From the NCBI RefSeq assembly GCF_029835735.1, contig NZ_JAOEAL010000001.1:1922001-1986000 (forward strand): a DNA stretch of 64,000 nt. The letters are read 5' to 3'. This document shows positions 1-7,444 of this stretch, in pieces. The DNA is from Shewanella sp. GD04112. GTDB lineage: Bacteria; Pseudomonadota; Gammaproteobacteria; Enterobacterales; Shewanellaceae. The notes beneath the pieces were generated by a model that saw only the letters and a list, made by a program, of their open reading frames with translations, was not told the DNA's origin and did no database searches. Made by a program: the position numbers and the translations under genes. Position 1 is the stretch's first letter. Each line of letters opens with the position of its first letter.

Positions 1-47
1 ATTTGACTACACTGTGTTAGTCGACATTGGTTAAAGGTGGATAAAAG

Positions 48-692
48 TTGATATCGATATATTTAGTTGACGACCATGAGCTTGTAAGAACTGGGATCCG
101 CCGCATCTTAGAAGATGAACGTGGGATCAAAGTCGTGGGAGAAGCGCCAGATGGCGAGACCGCGGTACAGTGGGCGAGACAAAATGAAGCCGATGTCATC
201 TTAATGGACATGAATATGCCTGGGATGGGCGGGCTCGAAGCCACACGTAAGATTTTACGTTATCAGCCCCATGCCAAGATTATTGTATTAACTGTGCATA
301 CTGAAGATCCTTTCCCCAGTAAAGTGATGCAGGCGGGCGCGTCTGGTTATTTAACCAAAGGGGCAACTCCTCCCGAAGTATTGCAAGCGATACGTCAGGT
401 TTCCCGTGGGCAGCGCTATCTATCCCCAGAAATTGCCCAACAAATGGCATTGAGCCAATTCAACCCTGCCGATGAGAATCCGTTTAAAGCCTTGTCCGAA
501 CGTGAGCTGCAAATTATGTTGATGATCACCAATGGTGAAAAGGTCAATGATATTTCGGAGCAACTCAACTTAAGCCCAAAAACCGTTAACAGTTACCGTT
601 ATCGCTTGTTTGCCAAGCTTGGGATCAGTGGCGATGTGGAGCTGACCCGTTTAGCGATCCGCTATAAAATGTTAGATGCTGGCCATTTCTAA
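48..692 (+). CDS. uvrY: Response regulator UvrY/GacA
   Basis: NarL/FixJ-family response regulator, 214 aa, the partner of BarA-type sensors that drives CsrB/CsrC small-RNA transcription in relatives. The receiver domain (about residues 1-120) shows the acidic pair D8-D9, phospho-acceptor D54 in LMDMNMP and K104 in YLTKG. A LuxR-type helix-turn-helix follows (about 145-205; LSERELQIM, LSPKTVNSYRYRLFAKL). The start is TTG: AAGGTGG at 33-39 lies 8 nt upstream, and family members begin MI(N/S)VxLVDDHELVR, which fits this start exactly. uvrC lies 109 bp downstream in the same direction, the uvrY-uvrC order typical of gammaproteobacteria. The identity is secure from motifs and synteny. Confidence 0.95.
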   Translation: MISIYLVDDHELVRTGIRRILEDERGIKVVGEAPDGETAVQWARQNEADVILMDMNMPGMGGLEATRKILRYQPHAKIIVLTVHTEDPFPSKVMQAGASGYLTKGATPPEVLQAIRQVSRGQRYLSPEIAQQMALSQFNPADENPFKALSERELQIMLMITNGEKVNDISEQLNLSPKTVNSYRYRLFAKLGISGDVELTRLAIRYKMLDAGHF

Positions 693-801
693 TGGCCGTT
701 TGTGTTAATGGTTCTAGCATTAATTAAGTGTTAGCTGTGAGTGTGAAGACGATTTATCAAATTGTGTTGAAGACGGTGAGTAAAAGAGTGGGTGTATAAC
801 G

Positions 802-2631
802 ATGTCGACAGGTTTTAACGCCCAGAGTTTTTTACGCACGGTTTCATCCTCTGCTGGGGTTTATCGCATGTATGACGTCAAAGGTGACGTCATCTATGTG
901 GGTAAAGCCAAAGATCTTAAGAAGCGCTTATCCTCCTATTTCCGTAAAAACCTTGGGAATGTGAAAACCCAGGCGCTGGTGTCCCATATCCATCATATCG
1001 ATGTGACGCTGACCCACAGCGAGACCGATGCGCTGCTGCTTGAAAATGACTATATCAAGCAGTACATGCCCAAATACAATGTGTTACTGCGGGACGATAA
1101 GTCATACCCCTATATTTTCTTGAGTCAACACGAGCATCCACGCCTTGCATACCATCGCGGGCCGCAGCGGGAGAAGGGCTATTACTTTGGGCCTTATCCC
1201 AATGGCGGCGCGGTGCGCGAAAGTTTGCACTTGATGCAAAAGCTGTTTCCTATTCGCCAGTGTGATGATCTCTATTATAAATCCCGCACTCGTCCCTGCC
1301 TGCAATACCAGTTATCCCGTTGCAGCGCGCCTTGCGTCGGTAAGGTCAGTAATGCGGAGTATGATGAGCAGGTTAAACTCGCCAGTTTGTTCCTAAAGGG
1401 AAAAGATAAGCAAGTTATCAGTGAGCTCGTGGCTAAGATGGAAGAGGCCGCCGAGCAGCAAGCCTATGAGCAAGCCGCGCGCTTTCGCGATCAAATTATG
1501 GCGCTGCGCCGCGTGGCCGAGCAGCAAGAAGTCTCGGGCAATACCGGGGATATGGATGTTATCGGCGTGCATTACGCCTCGGGCATCGCTTGTTTTCACC
1601 TGTTATTTATCCGCGAAGGTAAAATTTTTGGTAGCCGCAGCTATTATCCAACGGTGCCCGCGCAAACGGATATCGAAGAAGTCTTACGTTCCTTCCTCTT
1701 ACAGTTTTATTTAAATGCCGATATTCAACGCACCATTCCTAAGGAAGTGGTGATAAGCCATCACTTTGAAGAATTGCATGAGCTAGAGGCGGCCGTCTCT
1801 GAGGCGTTAAATAAAAAGTTCAGCATCAAAACCAATGTGCGCGCCGACAGGGCAAGCTTTTTACGCCTCGCGCTGACCAATGCCACCAATGCGGTGATGA
1901 CGCGTCTGTCCCATAAAAACACCGTTGAACAACGTTTTGTCTTGCTGGAGGAGATCCTCGAGCTTAATGCGCCCATTCAGCGGATGGAGTGTTTCGATAT
2001 CAGCCATACCATGGGGGAGAGCACGGTAGCCTCCTGCGTGGTGTTTAACCGCGAGGGGCCCCATAAAGCCGAATACCGCCGTTACAATATCGAAGGCATT
2101 ACGCCCGGCGATGATTATGCCGCGATGAAACAAGCCATTAGTCGCCGATTTGATAAAATCGAGGCCAGTGGCAAAATTCCTGACATCTTATTTATCGACG
2201 GTGGCTTGGGCCAGCTGCGTATCGCCCAGCAAATAGTGGATGAGAAATTCGTCAATTTAGATAAAGCGCCGCAACTGATTGGGGTGGCAAAGGGGGAGAG
2301 CCGTAAACCCGGGCTTGAAACCTTAATCTTTGGCGATACAGAAACGAGCTTTTCTCTTGAAGATGACTCGCCAGCACTGCACCTTATTCAACATATTCGC
2401 GATGAGTCTCACCGCTTTGCTATTACTGGCCATCGCAATCGTCGCCAGAAAACCCGTAACACCTCGACGCTCGAATCCATTCCGGGCATTGGTCCTAAGC
2501 GGCGCAAGGCATTATTGCAACATCTTGGTGGTTTACAGGAAGTGAAGGGCGCGAGTGTGGCCGAGTTAGCGAAAGTGCCTGGTATTAGCATAGAAATGGC
2601 ACAAACCATTCATGATGCATTGCGAGGGTGA
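802..2631 (+). CDS. uvrC: Excinuclease ABC subunit C
   Basis: UvrC, 609 aa, makes both incisions around bulky DNA lesions in the UvrABC repair complex. The N-terminal GIY-YIG nuclease domain (about residues 14-95) shows GVYRMYD and VIYVGKAKDLKKRLSSYF. A UVR motif (about 204-239) binds UvrB. The RNase H-like endonuclease half is in the C-terminal part (QRMECFDISHTMGEST, FIDGGLGQL). Tandem helix-hairpin-helix motifs at the end (LESIPGIGPKRRKALLQHLG) bind DNA. Length is normal for the family. It lies between uvrY and pgsA on the same strand, the usual order. Confidence 0.97.
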   Translation: MSTGFNAQSFLRTVSSSAGVYRMYDVKGDVIYVGKAKDLKKRLSSYFRKNLGNVKTQALVSHIHHIDVTLTHSETDALLLENDYIKQYMPKYNVLLRDDKSYPYIFLSQHEHPRLAYHRGPQREKGYYFGPYPNGGAVRESLHLMQKLFPIRQCDDLYYKSRTRPCLQYQLSRCSAPCVGKVSNAEYDEQVKLASLFLKGKDKQVISELVAKMEEAAEQQAYEQAARFRDQIMALRRVAEQQEVSGNTGDMDVIGVHYASGIACFHLLFIREGKIFGSRSYYPTVPAQTDIEEVLRSFLLQFYLNADIQRTIPKEVVISHHFEELHELEAAVSEALNKKFSIKTNVRADRASFLRLALTNATNAVMTRLSHKNTVEQRFVLLEEILELNAPIQRMECFDISHTMGESTVASCVVFNREGPHKAEYRRYNIEGITPGDDYAAMKQAISRRFDKIEASGKIPDILFIDGGLGQLRIAQQIVDEKFVNLDKAPQLIGVAKGESRKPGLETLIFGDTETSFSLEDDSPALHLIQHIRDESHRFAITGHRNRRQKTRNTSTLESIPGIGPKRRKALLQHLGGLQEVKGASVAELAKVPGISIEMAQTIHDALRG

Positions 2632-2678
2632 TAAATTTAAGGCAAGATTGGCGCTGCTTTTGACTAACTGGTTCGATC

Positions 2679-3227
2679 ATGCCGCTTAACTTACCCATAG
2701 CATTAACCCTTTTTAGGCTTTTTTTACTGCCCATCTTTGTGGTGCTCTTCTATCTGCCTTACAGTTGGACTCCCTTCGTTGCTGCTTTTGTGTTTTGGCT
2801 TGCCGCCATTACCGATGCTTTGGATGGCTATGCCGCCCGTAAACTCAAGCAACTCACGCGTTTTGGAGCTTTTCTCGATCCCGTTGCCGATAAACTGATG
2901 GTGATCACCGCGCTGGTGTTGCTGGTGGAGCAATATGCCGATATTTGGTTAACGCTGCCGGCACTGTTTATGATTGGTCGCGAAATTGTGATTTCAGCCC
3001 TGCGTGAATGGATGGCTGAATTAGGTAAGCGCGGGACGGTTGCGGTTTCTTGGATCGGCAAATATAAAACGGCGGCGCAGATGGTGGCGATTATTGGCCT
3101 GATCTGGCAATACAACCCATTAATGATCACCGCGGCATTTGTGCTGTTATATATCGCTGCCGTGTTAACCTTCTGGTCAATGATGAGCTACATTTTAGCC
3201 GCTTGGAAAGATTTAACGGCCGAATAG
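2679..3227 (+). CDS. pgsA: CDP-diacylglycerol-glycerol-3-phosphate 3-phosphatidyltransferase
   Basis: Integral membrane enzyme, 182 aa, that makes phosphatidylglycerol phosphate, the committed step to acidic phospholipids. The CDP-alcohol phosphotransferase signature DG-x2-AR-x8-G-x3-D-x3-D is complete at about residues 48-70 (DGYAARKLKQLTRFGAFLD, then PVAD). Several hydrophobic segments flank it (about 8-25, 30-48, 90-110, 140-170). It starts 47 bp after uvrC and probably shares its transcript. A tRNA promoter follows about 60 bp downstream. Confidence 0.95.
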   Translation: MPLNLPIALTLFRLFLLPIFVVLFYLPYSWTPFVAAFVFWLAAITDALDGYAARKLKQLTRFGAFLDPVADKLMVITALVLLVEQYADIWLTLPALFMIGREIVISALREWMAELGKRGTVAVSWIGKYKTAAQMVAIIGLIWQYNPLMITAAFVLLYIAAVLTFWSMMSYILAAWKDLTAE

Positions 3228-3289
3228 CACAATAAAAGATCAAAGAGATTATTTAGTGCGCAAGCAGTAAGTTATCGATAAAACAGCGG

Positions 3290-3317
3290 TTGACACTGCA
3301 TGGTAAATAGGTAGAAT
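3290..3317 (+). promoter_or_regulatory. Sigma-70 promoter of the tRNA operon
   Basis: TTGACA at 3290-3295 and TAGAAT at 3312-3317 with a 16-bp spacer, followed at once by the GC-rich GCCTCCCC. A perfect -35, a near-perfect -10 and a GC-rich discriminator are typical of stable-RNA promoters under stringent control. The first tRNA begins about 50 nt after the expected start site. Confidence 0.8.
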
Positions 3318-3370
3318 GCCTCCCCGTAGACGAGAGACGAAGTGAAAACAAAATCTTAACTCTACATGAT

Positions 3371-3446
3371 GCGACATTAGCTCAGTTGGTAGAGCGATAC
3401 CTTGCCAAGGTATAGGTCATCGGTTCGAACCCGATATGTCGCTCCA
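3371..3446 (+). tRNA. tRNA-Gly (GCC)
   Basis: 76 nt with encoded CCA. The acceptor stem GCGACAT pairs with ATGTCGC. The anticodon loop is TTGCCAA, giving anticodon GCC, and the T loop is GGTTCGAACCC. First gene of a four-tRNA operon. Confidence 0.96.
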
Positions 3447-3467
3447 ATCTAAAAGGATTGGAAAGAT

Positions 3468-3541
3468 GGCGCGATGGCAGAATGGCTATGCTGCGGATTG
3501 CAAATCCGTCGATCTCGGTTCGACTCCGGGTCGCGCCTCCA
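3468..3541 (+). tRNA. tRNA-Cys (GCA)
   Basis: 74 nt with encoded CCA. The acceptor stem GGCGCGA pairs with TCGCGCC. The anticodon stem-loop GGATTGCAAATCC gives anticodon GCA. It lies 21 nt after tRNA-Gly. Confidence 0.96.
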
Positions 3542-3589
3542 TAATTAAGATATTAATGACACGATTCCCGTCGTTAATATAAAGAGTTT

Positions 3590-3676
3590 GCCCGAGTGGT
3601 GGAATCGGTAGACACAAGGGATTTAAAATCCCTCGCTGGTAACAGCGTGCCAGTTCAAGTCTGGCCTCGGGTACCA
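3590..3676 (+). tRNA. tRNA-Leu (TAA), copy 1
   Basis: 87 nt with a long variable arm, as expected for a class II tRNA, and encoded CCA. The acceptor stem GCCCGAG pairs with CTCGGGT with one wobble. The anticodon stem-loop GGGATTTAAAATCCC gives anticodon TAA. Confidence 0.96.
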
Positions 3677-3806
3677 TTATTATAATGGTGACAGCTCAAA
3701 GCGAGCTGAAGCGTTAAACTTCGTTACCTATACATTGAAATATAAGTAGAAGAGCGAAGCAAAGAGTTAACAATATCAATAGCAGTGCTTGCGATATTCA
3801 AAGTTT

Positions 3807-3893
3807 GCCCGAGTGGTGGAATCGGTAGACACAAGGGATTTAAAATCCCTCGCTGGTAACAGCGTGCCAGTTCAAGTCTGGCCTCGGGTACCA
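3807..3893 (+). tRNA. tRNA-Leu (TAA), copy 2
   Basis: Base-for-base duplicate of the tRNA-Leu at 3590-3676, including a few bases of flank on each side (AGTTT before, TTATT after). The two copies are 130 nt apart, which points to a local tandem duplication. Last gene of the operon. Confidence 0.96.
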
Positions 3894-3918
3894 TTATTCT
3901 TAGTGAATAGTAAATAAG

Positions 3919-3944
3919 CCTCGACATTAGTCGGGGATTTTTTG
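3919..3944 (+). terminator. Terminator of the tRNA operon
   Basis: Stem CCTCGAC / GTCGGGG (one wobble) with a short ATTA loop, followed by ATTTTTT. It lies 26 nt after the last tRNA. The next 230 bp to 4178 hold no gene that I can see. Confidence 0.8.
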
Positions 3945-4177
3945 CATCTACGGCTCTGATTTTTGGGTTTGGTTTAAAGGGCCGTTTCTATCTTCTTCTC
4001 TTGAGGCACAGTTTCGCGCTTGCCACTTTTGTTACAGGCATTAGTCCTGCCTTATAACCTACTTATTTCTCCACTTTATTTCTCCACTCTGAGCTTGATA
4101 GCATCAAACTGAGCTCGTGTAGGCTGCGTTTGAACGCTAAGGCTTATTGCCAAAGTGATGTCGTTACCTTGTCCCAT

Positions 4178-4210
4178 AAAAAAGCCCCGTGGTTTTCACG
4201 AGGCAATTTT
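4178..4210 (-). terminator. Terminator of the HU-like gene
   Basis: Read on the minus strand, GCCTCGTG / CACGGGGC forms a hairpin followed by TTTTTT, 15 bp after the stop of the gene at 4225-4500. A short T run on the + side makes it possibly bidirectional. Confidence 0.75.
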
Positions 4211-4224
4211 ACACATCCGCAATA

Positions 4225-4500
4225 CTACTCATTTATCGCTTGTTTAAGTGCTGTCGCGGCCTTAAAGCTTGGCTGGTTAAAGCCTGCAATCTCAATCGTC
4301 TCGCCAGTTTGCGGGTTTCGACCCAATTTAGGTAAATGATAACGTAATTCGAAGGTGCCAAATTGTGGCAGGAAGACTTTTTCACCTTCGCTTAAGGCGA
4401 TATGGATCTGTTGTAGGATCTGTTCGACAACAGGTTTAGTGCTGGCCTGGGACTGTTCAAGCGAAGTGGCGATACGTTGGATAAGTTGTGCTTTGTTCAT
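4225..4500 (-). CDS. HU/IHF-family DNA-binding protein
   Basis: 91 aa, the size of bacterial histone-like proteins. The C-terminal half carries the family signature GRNPQTGETIEIAG followed by PSFKAATALKQAI. The N-terminal half has the expected helical start (MNKAQLIQRIATSLEQSQ) and LPQFGTFELR for the beta-arm base. The N-terminal half is more divergent than in HupA or HupB, so this is probably an additional HU paralogue, not the main one. GAGG precedes the ATG. It is a single gene with its own terminator between the tRNA operon and an accessory patch. Confidence 0.85.
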   Translation of the reverse strand: MNKAQLIQRIATSLEQSQASTKPVVEQILQQIHIALSEGEKVFLPQFGTFELRYHLPKLGRNPQTGETIEIAGFNQPSFKAATALKQAINE

Positions 4501-4607
4501 TGAAACCTCTGAATTCAGCGAAAGAGCAGGAAAGGGGAGTTATAACAAGCTCGGGATCAGATTGAAAGCCTAGGTTTACCAAAGCGGCTTAACTGCTGCT
4601 TTATTGG

Positions 4608-5153
4608 TTAGCGATGATAACTTACCTTATCTCCAGACACTGAAATCACTTTGTCATTAATCAATTTATTTAAGTAGCCTTGGATTGCGATTTGATTACC
4701 TTTAATCCCCATATGAGAAGCGATATGGTTACGTAAGGAGTCAACTTTTTTCGGGCGTTTCTCTTTTGGCTTCGAAGTTAAACTATGCAGTAATTTTGCG
4801 CTGATATTTTCTACTGTTGCAAGCTTAATATGCTTACAGATACGTCCATTTGATTTTATATGTGCGATAAGTGGAGCAAAACCATTATCGTTTGAAATGA
4901 TGTCGAAGGTTACGTTTTCACTCGCAGTGCTCTCATAACATCCGAGATAATATGATAGATGAAAGTCTAGATTATTTGACTGGGTTGCTTTCAGTTGAAT
5001 AACGATGATTTCAAGTGGCTTGTCATACTTTTTTTCACCAAAATCTATCTTGGGTTGCTTTGCTCCAAGGAATATGATTATTTTTTGGTATATAGAAAGG
5101 TCGATTTTTTCTAAATTACCGACGTTTTCATAGTCAATAAATGCCCACTTCAC
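4608..5153 (-). CDS. PIN-like (NYN-type) domain protein
   Basis: Predicted 181 aa. The N-terminus WAFIDYENVGNLEKIDLS resembles PIN-like/NYN nuclease folds, with acidic residues in FIDYEN, a central conserved Asp in LDFHLSYYLG and FDIISNDNGFAPLI near the end of the fold. The last 50 residues (KKVDSLRNHIASHMG onward) look like a small winged-helix tail. I place the start at the GTG at 5153: AAGGAG lies 9 nt upstream and the protein then begins directly with the domain. An in-frame GTG at 5186 would place that Shine-Dalgarno inside the gene. Probable RNA nuclease or nuclease-like protein; substrate unknown. Base composition is AT-rich, which suggests acquired DNA. Confidence 0.7.
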   Translation of the reverse strand: MKWAFIDYENVGNLEKIDLSIYQKIIIFLGAKQPKIDFGEKKYDKPLEIIVIQLKATQSNNLDFHLSYYLGCYESTASENVTFDIISNDNGFAPLIAHIKSNGRICKHIKLATVENISAKLLHSLTSKPKEKRPKKVDSLRNHIASHMGIKGNQIAIQGYLNKLINDKVISVSGDKVSYHR

Positions 5154-5227
5154 TGTGTATTGCTCCTTATGCGGTAATCTTTTCACTTGCTGTGATGACG
5201 CCTACTTGAGTTAACAAGGTTTTATAT

Positions 5228-5470
5228 TTAGCTTAGCTCCCAAGGTAAATCACGTCGTCCATTAACTGATTTCAGAACACCCTCATTCCTTAACTTTTGA
5301 GCGGCCCAACGGATATCATATTGCCAAGTGTACAGCAGATCTCCAGAGGATTTTAGCTCAGATTCGTATTTCTCCCAGACATACTTCGATACATCACGAG
5401 GTGAGCCTCGTCCTCCAGAGGAATTAAGATATTCTACAATCCATTGTTTCATGCTTTCTCTAGTAGCCAT
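5228..5470 (-). CDS. Small winged-helix-like protein, unknown function
   Basis: 80 aa from the ATG at 5470, which is preceded by AAGGAA. The frame stays open up to 5578, but the upstream part has no good ribosome-binding site. The layout MKQWIVEYLNSSGG, SPRDVSKYVWEKYESELKSSG, DIRWAAQKLRNEGVLKSV and PWELS looks like an Mrr-N/winged-helix DNA-binding module: helix, recognition helix, wing, with a conserved Trp. No catalytic part is present. It lies between the PIN-like gene and an IS3 element and may have been part of a larger acquired locus. Confidence 0.5.
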   Translation of the reverse strand: MATRESMKQWIVEYLNSSGGRGSPRDVSKYVWEKYESELKSSGDLLYTWQYDIRWAAQKLRNEGVLKSVNGRRDLPWELS

Positions 5471-5728
5471 TAGTTTCCTTAATGATTGAAATATTCCAAT
5501 TATATCGATAGCAGCTGAACATAGATCTTGTGTCAGTTTAAAGGCGAAAAATACAGATTGCTCAAAATAACCTAGCATAACTTATAAATTTTGCTAAATG
5601 ATTTAAGTACAAACCTTATTGAGGCTTTGGGTTTATTTTTAATGGAATGGAAACCCCCTGTGTCAGGATTGTTGTCACCCCTAAATAATCATTATGTTTA
5701 AAGACAGGGTGCGGCAAAAGAGAACGAT

Positions 5729-6229
5729 ATGGCTCGGTATTCACCAGAACGTAAAGAAGCGATCCTTAAAAAATTATTACCTCCTCACAACTTAACGGTC
5801 GCAGAGGTCGCTCGGGAAGAAGGCATCGCGGTGCAAACCTTGTATCATTGGCGAGATATTGCCAGAAAAGAAGGTCGCCCCGTGCCAGGTAAAACATTAA
5901 CAGCCGATGATTGGTCGGCTGAAGCAAAACTTGCCGTGATTATTGAAACAGCGCCGCTGTCGGAAGCGGAGATAAACCAGTATTGCCGTGAAAAGGGCTT
6001 GTTCCGCGAGCAAGTACAGCAGTGGAAACAGGATTGTTTAGCTGGTTTTCAAACCTCAGAAGTACAAACTAAAACCATTAAACAGCAGGCTAAGGCTGAC
6101 AAAGCCGAAATCAAATCGCTGCAACGGGAATTGCGCTATAAGGAGAAAGCGCTGGCTGAAGCTGCTGCGTTACTGGTGCTCAGAAAAAAGCTCAATGCGC
6201 TCTGGGGGGACGACAGCGAGGAGAGCTAA
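5729..6229 (+). CDS. IS3-family transposase OrfA
   Basis: 166 aa. The helix-turn-helix N-terminus (NLTVAEVAREEGIAVQTLYHW) is followed by a second helix-turn-helix-like segment (LSEAEINQYCREKGLFREQV) and a long basic/acidic coiled region (about 115-160), as in IS3-group OrfA proteins that bind the terminal repeats and multimerise. The gene ends 5 bp before the first possible start of orfB and carries A AAA AAG near its end. Confidence 0.9.
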   Translation: MARYSPERKEAILKKLLPPHNLTVAEVAREEGIAVQTLYHWRDIARKEGRPVPGKTLTADDWSAEAKLAVIIETAPLSEAEINQYCREKGLFREQVQQWKQDCLAGFQTSEVQTKTIKQQAKADKAEIKSLQRELRYKEKALAEAAALLVLRKKLNALWGDDSEES

Positions 6230-6234
6230 CCCCC
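6184..6234 (+). promoter_or_regulatory. Programmed -1 frameshift signal of the IS3 element
   Basis: The heptamer A AAA AAG (6184-6190) is in the exact OrfA codon phase for simultaneous slippage. The -1 frame is open from there into orfB. Eight nt downstream GCTCT (6199-6203) can pair with AGAGC (6222-6226). A run of G (6204-6209) can pair with CCCCC (6230-6234), giving either a long hairpin or an H-type pseudoknot as stimulator. Slippage would make the OrfAB transposase. Confidence 0.8.
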
Positions 6235-7284
6235 TTGCCTGAGCGCATAGCATTGATTGCCTTAATCCAAGAGGCCTATACCAATGGTGCTCGCCTTTAT
6301 AAGGCTTGTGCTGAAACGGGCCTCAGTAAGCGTACCTATCGACGTTGGTATCGAGAAGGTCAAGTGCAAGCTGATTTAAGGCCAACAGCAGCTCGACCAG
6401 AGCCAGCAAATAAACTCGAAGAACATGAGCGACAACAGATATTAAGTGTGTGCAATCAAGCGGAGTACGCCAGCTTACCCCCGTCGCAAATTGTGCCAAC
6501 ATTATTAGATAACGGGATTTATATCGCCTCGGAATCCAGCTTCTACAGAGTGTTAAATGCTCATGGTCAACTTAACCATCGTGGCCGCACTCAGGCTGCG
6601 GTCAATCGAAGCAAACCGTTGAGTTATCGGGCAGATGGGCCGAATCAAGTGTGGTCATGGGACATCACTTATTTAGCCTCAATCGTCAAAGGCCAGTTCT
6701 ACTATTTGTACCTGTTTGAAGATATTTACAGTAGAAAAATAGTGGGTTACGAAGTTCATGAGCAAGAAAGTGGGGAATATGCCGCTGCGCTAATCCAACG
6801 CTGTCTGTTACGCGAGCAATGCTTTAACACGCCATTAGTGCTGCATTCTGATAATGGGGCGCCGATGAAGTCACTGACCATGAAAGCCAAGCTGGAAGAG
6901 CTTGGTATTACGGCATCATTAAGTCGGCCGCGGGTGAGTAATGACAACCCCTTTTCAGAGTCGTTATTTAAAACGTTGAAATACCGCCCACAGTGGCCGG
7001 CATCAGGTTTTAGCTGCTTAGCAACAGCAAGAGAATGGGTGGAAAAGTTTGTAACCTGGTACAACGATGAGCATAAACACAGCCAGCTAAATTTTGTCTC
7101 ACCAGGGCAACGTCATGCACTGCAAGATGGCGCTATTTTAGCGAAGCGCAAGAAAGTGCTTGAGGCGGCGAAGGAAAGAAAACCGATGCGTTGGTCTACA
7201 GAGATCAGAAATTGTGAAGCGGTTGGCGCTGTAACACTCAACCCAGATAAGGCACCAGAAGAAGGCGTAATAAATGCAGCTTAA
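6235..7284 (+). CDS. IS3-family transposase OrfB (DDE integrase core)
   Basis: 349 aa from a TTG at 6235. The frame is open further upstream and joins OrfA through a -1 shift. The rve integrase core shows WSWDITYLAS (first Asp), LVLHSDNGAPM (second Asp) and NDNPFSESLFKTLKYRP (Glu), so the DDE triad is intact. Upstream lies an HTH_21-like segment (about 50-115). No frame damage is visible, so the element may be functional. Confidence 0.9.
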   Translation: MPERIALIALIQEAYTNGARLYKACAETGLSKRTYRRWYREGQVQADLRPTAARPEPANKLEEHERQQILSVCNQAEYASLPPSQIVPTLLDNGIYIASESSFYRVLNAHGQLNHRGRTQAAVNRSKPLSYRADGPNQVWSWDITYLASIVKGQFYYLYLFEDIYSRKIVGYEVHEQESGEYAAALIQRCLLREQCFNTPLVLHSDNGAPMKSLTMKAKLEELGITASLSRPRVSNDNPFSESLFKTLKYRPQWPASGFSCLATAREWVEKFVTWYNDEHKHSQLNFVSPGQRHALQDGAILAKRKKVLEAAKERKPMRWSTEIRNCEAVGAVTLNPDKAPEEGVINAA

Positions 7285-7377
7285 TATTTAAACAAAGAGT
7301 GACAACTATCTTGAAAAACACCGGAAATATAAGGCAGACGCAAATTCTGGAGGTTAAATATAAAATGTTTTTAGCTA

Positions 7378-7395
7378 AGCGCCCTTGCGGGCGCT
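7378..7395 (-). terminator. Hairpin downstream of the ABC exporter genes
   Basis: Perfect 7-bp stem AGCGCCC / GGGCGCT with a 4-nt loop. On the minus strand it is followed by TTAGCTAAAAAC, so the U tract is poor. It lies about 50 bp after the stop of the ATPase gene at 7445. Confidence 0.4.
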
Positions 7396-7444
7396 GTTAG
7401 AGGTGGAGTTAAGTGTAGGAATAATGGCTGGACTTATCGCGGAG

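Larger units (their letters stand above)
5659..7320 (+). mobile_element. IS3-family insertion sequence
   Basis: About 1.66 kb bounded by imperfect terminal inverted repeats. The left end TGTGTCAGGATTGTTGTCAC (5659-5678) matches the reverse complement of 7299-7318 at 16 of 20 positions, and the right end can be read as ending in CA at 7320. It contains orfA and orfB in the -1 relation with a frameshift heptamer. I see no matching target duplication (CCC on the left, CCG on the right), so the exact ends are uncertain by a few bases or the flanks have recombined. Confidence 0.85.

Noticed and set aside
3486..3927. Minus-strand frames over the tRNA genes
   Set aside because: They are antisense to tRNA genes and repeat because the tRNA-Leu genes are duplicated.
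5655..7324. Target-site duplication of the first IS3 element
   Set aside because: CCC or CCCC on the left and CCG or CCGG on the right do not match, and shifting the ends by a few bases does not help.
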